Source: Blastobasis lacticolella (lineage: Eukaryota > Arthropoda > Insecta > Lepidoptera > Blastobasidae). Taken from it: DNA of 64,000 bases. Shown here piece by piece: positions 58,701 through 64,000 of the stretch. The first letter of the stretch is position 1; each line of letters opens with the position of its first letter. The notes under the pieces are model-generated. The model worked only from the letters and a program-made list of their open reading frames with translations. It had not been told where the DNA came from and did not search any database. A program made the translations under genes and the position numbers. The DNA is taken from contig LR990053.1 in the NCBI GenBank assembly GCA_905147135.1, positions 14,520,501 to 14,584,500 of the forward strand. Reading direction: 5' to 3'.

Positions 58701-61700
58701 GGATTAGATGGGTCGATTGAGCCCTTTCAGCTATGCCGTTTGCAACGCGCGGTCGATATAGCTTAGGCCTTAGGCATAGCCAGCGGTTCATTGTGCTGAT
58801 TGATAAACTAGATATGTTTTTATGAAAATAAAAATATAGTGACTTTTGTGCGTCATAGAACTTTAAATCATCGTCACGTATCAACAGGTGAGATGGCGGT
58901 CAAATGCCTGTCTAGTTATTGTACAATAATAATAATAAAAAAAACACTTTTTTGTAAACATAATGACTTACTTTTATAGCATATTTTAAACTTCTTCCGC
59001 CACGTCTTTCTGTCGAGACTAACTTTTATTATACATTTTAAACTTCTTCCGCCACGAACTTCTGTCTGTCTGTCCGAATGCCATGCAAATAACGGGCTAA
59101 GGAGTCCCCAGTCTCCAACGCACCGGATTTTAAGTGTACATTACCTACCTGTCAGGCAAAATTTGTTTGACTTATCCCACTCGTTTCCCCTAAGCGCATT
59201 AGGATAAACTAGACTGGCCTAAAACTTTAGGAAGAACTAGTTGTGGCTAAACTGATTCTGAGATGGTCCAAACTCTTTGGCCTGGAAGTAAATGTTGTGT
59301 CTTCTATACTTTACGTCATTTATATTTTCTTTTATCTTAAGTAAAATTAAAATAAATACTTAATTAAATAAATATATTATGTCACCTACTTTTATTCTTT
59401 TTATGAAACAACTAGCTATTGCCCGCGACTTCCTCCGGGAGGGCTACTGACCATAAACAAAATACTTATTCCTTCAAAAATTACTTGAACATTAACATTG
59501 TGATCATCTGAGATAGGTACTAAAGCTAAATGTAATATAGACGTTCTGATAATTCAGAGGCCAGGGAGAGAGACGTGTTCAAAGTGGCGATCTATAGTCT
59601 CTACCTACATTCCTGTGGTACAAAGGCGCGACGTAAACTTTAATGTACTTCTTACCTACAAATTTACACAGCGGCATCAAGTCCCAAAGAGAGCAAAACT
59701 TGTTCTATGGGTTTAGATAACTGATATATGGTTTACGCAAATACGACCACATTTCATCATTTCGTGCAAAGCTGAAGTGGCTTCCTATACGGCACCGCCG
59801 TAACTTGCGCGTTCTTTCTCTTCTTTTTTCCATACTGAAGGATCCAGTTGTACCGCAGTATTTGAAATGTAAATTTCAATTCCTCTGCGATACTTATAAG
59901 CGCAATCTTCGCTCTTCTGATACTCTCTGTTTAAATATTCCACTTCACCGCACTGGTTTTTTCGCCAACTCTTTCTCTTTAATGGCAGCAAGGCTGTGGA
60001 ATGATCTTCCGATCGATATTAGACGAAGCCCCAACAAACCTTCCTTCAAAAAAGCTGTTCGAGAGCATTTTCTAAATTCTTTGTAATACCCGACTTTAAC
60101 TTATTTCTTTTTTCACCGGTTACTTTTGCGAGTGAGCTTGGTGGGTCTGATTGAAATTGGTAGTAAAGTACGTTCTGCTATCTTGTTGTTATTGGTTTAA
60201 GTATTTCACAAAATTTTTAAGTTTCGGTATGTGAATACTGGTGGGTAGAATTGTATTTTTAATTAGTAGTTTAAGTGTAATGTTGTTGTAAATTTTTATG
60301 CACCGCCTGCAATTTTTATTACCAGTTTTCTTGGTAGACTGGTAGATAAAGCTACAAAGCTTTAAGTCCACCTTTGTACTATTTTGTGAAATGAATGAAA
60401 TGAAATGAAATGAAATGAAATGGTCATTTATTCAAGTAGGATTTAAAAAATCGCTTTCGAACGTCGAATATACAATTCATTTAACAATATTAGAAGTCTT
60501 ACAATTTAAATGGCTTAATAAAATATTGTGAATATATAAGTTACATACTTAATAAATTATAGATTGCAGTTGACATCACACCACGCACTCCTATCATTAA
60601 CATAATCATCTATCTTATAATACCCTTTCGAGATCAAGATTCGTTTTACGGTGCATTTAAATTTCGTTTCTGACAGATTTAAAATGGTATCTGGTATTTT
60701 GTTGTAGAAACGTATACAGTTACCCATCCATGAGGAATTTACTTTACTTAGGCGATATTTTGGTACAAACAGTTTATTATTATTTCTTAAATTTAATTTG
60801 TGAATGTCACAATTCTTGGCAAACATAGATTGATTCCTACGAACGTGCATTATGTTTTCATATATATACTGACTGGCAACGGTTAGTATATTCACTTCTT
60901 TAAATTTTTCCCTTAGAGATTGTCTTCGTCTTAATTTATAAATGGCACGCACAGCTCTTTTCTGTAAAATGAAAACAGTGTCTATATCTGCTGCTCGACC
61001 CCACAATATAATCCCATAGGTCATTATGCTGTGGAAGTAACTAAAGTACACCATTCTAGCAGTTACTTCATCAGTTAGGTGTCTAATTTTCCAGACTGCA
61101 TAAGCTATTATGTGCATAAAGTATTAAATAAATAAATAAATATGCTTTTTTAAATCTATACTTATTATACATACTACACCCAGACCCGTAACAGAAATTA
61201 AAATTCATCATTTCAATTTCTTCTCGGCCTGAAATCGCTAGCAGACTAGCATGTTAACCAATTGAACCACTCAGGTCGTCAAAATATGAATAGGTTAAAT
61301 GAAAATTTGATATTAAATGGCAATAGATTTAGGTCTTAACACGCTAGCAGTAACAATTTTAGCCTAGGACATATTGGTTCATCTGAAATCGGATTTGGCT
61401 GCGAGCATAGATACGAAAATTGCGCATGCCACAGACTACTGAACTATATTGCGCAATTTAGTGGGATATTACACGATTTACGGGTTCTGCGGTTTACATT
61501 CTGAGTACGCGTTTGACGTCCAAAAGCCACTGTCGGGAGCTACATTCGTTGATGATACGGGTAATATCAAAATGAAATTAATTTCCTCGAACTAGCTACC
61601 TATTTATCTGTTTAAATTGCTTTGTTAATTTTAGTTGGGGGTATGTGAAGGGTGTCTGGTAGATGGCTTTAGGGGTTAAACAGCCAATAAATAGCGCGAA

Positions 61701-64000
61701 GTTATTTCGCATGTTTTTGTTTTGACTAGAAATACATTGTAAGAACTATAGAAATATATCAGATACATTTTAAGTTTATATTTTAAGAACAGACACGCAG
61801 TAATAGTAGGTTACCTATATCAAATATTATTCCCATTTTATACTTACTTACTTATTTCAGCTCCCCAATTGGATCTCCATTGGATTCTCATTTTATACTG
61901 TTTTCATGTTTAATTGTCACCCACTCCATGTCCAATGCAGGACTTAGGCCTCTCCTACCTTTTCGACCAATAAGTAGGTACTCTCTGAAGTAATATCAAT
62001 AATATCTCTAAGTTTTAATAAAATATTGTTTATATTCTCATTTTTAGGATAAACATTTTTTTTTAAATATTTATGTGGCAGGAGTGTATGTAAGGGGAAG
62101 GCGACGAGGATGTATGAAAACGGAGGTGAATGTAGAAGAAGCGAGAGAGATTTGTCAGGACCGTAGCAAGTAGAACGATAGGGGAAGCGTAACGTCTTAT
62201 ATAGTATAAACCAAAGTCGCTATTCCAGTAGGGTAAGTGTAGGATAGCAGTAGGGGTACGGTAATGTAAAAGTGTAGGGGTACGGGCAGGGTAGTGAGGA
62301 AGAGGACGCTACGCGAACGACATCCTTTTATTTTTAATTCTTTAGGTAGAAAACCGAGCGCGCCCAACAATATGGCAGGAATTCTGCAGATATCGTCCAC
62401 AATAATCGCATTTAAACTACTACAAACATGGAAACCGGAAAGTGGATTAAACCGGTATTTGAGGAAATACGTAACAGCTGGCGTGCGCTGCATAAAATAT
62501 CGGCTAAATACTAGAGGTATTACAGATAAATCCCAGAAACGTGTGCGCGGATTCCTACGTATCCAGCCCGTGTTATGCTGGTGCAGAACATATCGCGTGC
62601 AAGGGGCGTATCAACAAATGGAATTTTCGTGTTAAAAATTCGATTCTGTGTCTGTGTTGTACTATGTTTGTTTAATCTGTGGGGGCTACTGTATGCCCTT
62701 ACTTCAACAGGCTTGTGCAGAATGTGAAAATTGCGTCTGCGTACAAGAACTCTTATACTTTGCTTAGTCTGGGACTAGATGAAGACGAATTTACATGAAT
62801 TTTAATTTCTGTTCTGTTCTATATATCTATATTGATATTTACTCGTATAAGAACTCGTAATATACGCTTTGTTTACTATGGGACGAGATGAAAAACATTA
62901 TATTCTAAGAATTAAGCGTTATTGTAATTCAAATTATACTTACTTTTCAAGCATGGATTCGATGAATGAATAAAGTACACTCCGAGTCAGAACAGGTTTA
63001 CTTTCTTGAAGGGCACGACCTTCTCGACTTCTCGATACTGTCTGGAAGTTATTATTAAGATTTTGTTAACAAAATATAATAAATATGATATTATGTTTGA
63101 AGATCACGGGTTCGAATATTACTGATCGATCTAAGGTTTTTGTACATAGAAGTCTTTGGTTTTCATATATGGGTTGCCATAGCAAAGCATTCGTGACTCC
63201 CCGGGCGGCGGTGACCACTTTCCGTCAGGCAAATTTTAAGTAATTTCATTAAATCTTGTAAGCAAGACCCATAGCCGTAAGTCGTAATAAATAAATATTT
63301 ATTAAATATAAATAGGTACCCGTCGACTTTAAGGTTCTAATTAAACTTAAATTTGCATTATAACATTCGGCATGTTCTTTTGCTTTACATGTTTTTAAAT
63401 TGACTATTTTAACAGCTAATTAAACGACATAGGGACATATCGGCGGTTATAAATTTTGGAAATATTATGGGCGACAGTATTATCACTTTTCATAATGAGT
63501 CATGCCTTTAGCATGTAATAGGCGCCTCTTTTAATACGTTTTCACCTAAATATTGTTTTGTCGAACTGGCAGCATATATAAGACATCATTTTATAAGTGA
63601 GAATTACCTGTGGGCTAATTACGTAACTTTGTTGCTAACAATTTTCTGATTTCAAATCGAAATTGTTACTTTAACGATTCTGTCTCATCGATTTCATGGG
63701 TTCAGTTGTTAACAAAGTTCCATTGCAAACTGAAACTATTAAATCGATCGTACGTAATCGCCAAAGCATCAACTTCAATCATTGAAATCATTTCATCATC
63801 ATTTGAAAGATTGGCAACAGAGTTACGTAATTAGACTACTGATCTACCAAATCCTGGATCATGGTCAAAGCGGACCCCGGGCTCACGAGAGAGCACAACC
63901 GCTCTATTGCGCCAAGATTCGCCAAGATTCTTATTATTTTACGACATTAAAGAAACGAACTCACATCAATATCTCCAAGCAGCGGGTTGAAGTAAGTTGC
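55643..64000 (-). CDS. DM4/12-family secreted protein, partial gene cut by window edge (DM4/12-B)
   Basis: Four exons join in frame: 63965-64000 (continuing off the window), 62944-63041, 56293-56400 and 55643-55793. The product ends ATYFNPLLGDID, then LTRSVLYSFIESMLE, then KHDFPGHPCLLRAICEGASR, FLHNGVLGDIIHLTLT, PSTSISEDG...YYEAEYYG, C-x6-C and a short tail. It is a paralogue of the gene downstream on the same strand: identical intron phases, the same 108-nt cysteine exon and the same Cys spacing, with diverged sequence. The signal-peptide exons are expected beyond base 64000. The intron between 56400 and 62944 is about 6.5 kb and contains several mobile elements. Function unknown. Confidence 0.83.
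55850..56130 (-). mobile_element. SINE, family S3, nearly full length
   Basis: It shows, from tail to head, AAAGTAGACAGCCCGCCTGA, GGTAAGCGGTAACTGTCGCC, GCAGGTTGTCCGCGTTGTCA, TTTATCCTTCAAACCGGAA and CACCCAGGCGGATCCCTCAG. It lies in the last intron of DM4/12-B, 57 bases upstream of its acceptor. Confidence 0.7.
56293..56400 (-). CDS. DM4/12-B exon: first cysteine pair
   Basis: Acceptor TTTACAG ending at 56401, donor GTAAGT at 56287-56292. It reads HDFPGHPCLLRAICEGASRH then FLHNGVLGDIIHLTL(T). PCLLRxICE and HNGVLGD are close to the family consensus. A different frame over the same bases is open for 67 codons but has no domain. Confidence 0.92.
56410..57860. other. Intron of DM4/12-B, nothing further recognised
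   Basis: It has fragments of interspersed repeats near 56440-56870 (AGCTCGTACTACGAGG, CAAAACCGAATCAAAATCCG). No exon could be supported. Confidence 0.45.
57864..58012. mobile_element. Foldback element
   Basis: Arms at about 57866-57932 and 57950-58008 are inverted copies sharing TTATACACTA, TCCACTGAATAT and TTTATAAAC. AT-rich flanks make the borders uncertain. Confidence 0.65.
58327..58592 (-). mobile_element. Repeat family C
   Basis: From CATCATCATCATCACAGCCC to GCCGGACACCACACGGCC, flanked by ATTTCATAAT at 58317-58326 and 58591-58600, a likely 9-10-bp target duplication. Confidence 0.78.
59785..60420 (+). pseudogene. LINE 3' fragment, RT C-terminus
   Basis: An open stretch at 59805-60086 ends RTGFFANSFSLMAARLWNDL, PIDIRRSP and FKKAVREHFLNSL. 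This pattern (A-RLWN-LP-IR, FK--V--HF) is the usual C-terminus of CR1/Jockey-type pol proteins. A 3' UTR runs to a (TGAAA)n tail at about 60388-60420. Upstream parts of the element are missing. Confidence 0.72.
60388..60420 (+). repeat. (TGAAA)n simple repeat between two LINEs
   Basis: Six or so ATGAAA/ATGAA units form the joint tail region of the two LINE fragments on either side. Confidence 0.8.
60425..61125 (-). pseudogene. LINE 3' fragment, RT C-terminal region, opposite orientation
   Basis: The minus strand is open for 186 codons (60557-61117) with YFHSIMTYGIILWGRAADID, ILQKRAVRAIYKL and FYNKIPDTILNL, which match the region after the RT fingers and palm in Jockey/CR1-type LINEs. Its 3' end (AATAAATGACC then an ATTTC run) abuts the tail of the + strand LINE fragment at about 60420, so the two elements meet tail to tail. 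Confidence 0.75.
61170..61285 (-). mobile_element. tRNA-Gly-like SINE (family S4), degraded
   Basis: It contains CTACACCCAGACCCGTAAC, TTCTTCTCGGCC and CCAATTGAACCACTCAGGTC. It lies beside the tail-to-tail LINE pair. Confidence 0.55.
61290..62940. other. Intron of DM4/12-B, nothing firm
   Basis: A short piece at about 61905-61960 (CACCCACTCCATGTCCAATG, CAGGACTTAGGCCTCTCC) resembles the 3' end of RTE-like repeats. A 113-codon open stretch at 62294-62635 has no known domain and its upstream part is low-complexity GGGTA. Confidence 0.45.
62944..63041 (-). CDS. DM4/12-B exon: helix before cysteine motif
   Basis: Acceptor CTTCCAG ending at 63042, donor GTAAGT at 62938-62943. It reads TVSRSREGRALQESKPVLTR and SVLYSFIESMLE(K) and ends in phase 2, the same phase as exon 4 of the paralogue but 24 nt longer. 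Confidence 0.82.
63618..63835. mobile_element. MITE, copy 2 of the same family
   Basis: The ends CTAATTACGTAAC and GTTACGTAATTAG are perfect inverted repeats, with GTTGCTAAC / GGCAAC just inside. The core carries GATCGATCG-like and TTCAATCATTGAAAT motifs of copy 1 in reverse order. It lies in the first visible intron of DM4/12-B. Confidence 0.75.
63838..63930 (+). mobile_element. SINE S1 3' fragment
   Basis: It starts TGATCTACCAAATCCTGGAT and ends with GCCAAGATTC in two copies. The 5' part is missing. Confidence 0.65.
63965..64000 (-). CDS. DM4/12-B exon (5'-partial at window edge)
   Basis: Twelve codons ATYFNPLLGDID up to donor GTGAGT at 63959-63964, phase 0. The position corresponds to the end of exon 3 of the paralogue. 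Confidence 0.72.

Noticed and set aside
62294..62635. A 113-codon open frame on the + strand
   Set aside because: It lies in an intron of DM4/12-B, begins in a repetitive GGGTA-rich stretch and has no recognisable domain.

Overview
The window looks like insect nuclear DNA, most likely from a moth or butterfly. It is AT-rich, its genes are split into short exons with GT-AG introns, and it is packed with short retroposons, foldback DNA elements and LINE fragments. The coding sequence recognised is eukaryotic: a nicotinic acetylcholine receptor subunit and two DM4/12-family secreted proteins. The lepidopteran call rests on repeat style and gene families, not on a database match. No prokaryotic operon, CRISPR array or viral gene was seen.

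Left and middle (about 7.9-43.5 kb, + strand): the 3' part of a nicotinic acetylcholine receptor subunit gene, beta1-like by its C-terminus. Four exons fit one open frame with matching splice phases (7977-8129, 10415-10533, 11510-11622, 43238-43465). They encode the end of TM3, the large cytoplasmic loop, the MA helix, TM4 and the C-terminus. The last intron is about 31.6 kb and holds most of the repeats. Earlier exons (ligand-binding domain, TM1-TM3) are not visible and probably lie upstream of the window.

Right (about 45.1-64.0 kb, - strand): two tandem genes of the insect DM4/12 family (secreted, cysteine-containing proteins of unknown role). The first is complete: six small exons from 50610 down to 45108 give a 207-residue protein with signal peptide, RQKR dibasic site and a C-x5-C / C-x6-C pattern. 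The second enters at the right edge and ends at 55643; it has the same intron phases and an identical 108-nt exon carrying the first cysteine pair, so the two are clear paralogues. None of these exons is long enough to stand out as an ORF; they were found by joining splice sites in frame.

Mobile DNA: a 5'-truncated LINE with an open 491-codon reverse transcriptase sits antisense in an intron of the first DM4/12 gene. Other pieces are a TA-flanked 581-bp decayed mariner-like element, an approximately 1.6-kb element with long terminal inverted repeats containing internal subrepeats, at least five foldback elements, a tRNA-derived SINE family (over a dozen pieces), several SINE families that share a common 3' module, a repeat that seems to borrow an RTE-type 3' end, Helitron-like elements, and a tail-to-tail LINE pair. 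The rest of the window is intron or intergenic sequence in which nothing could be supported.
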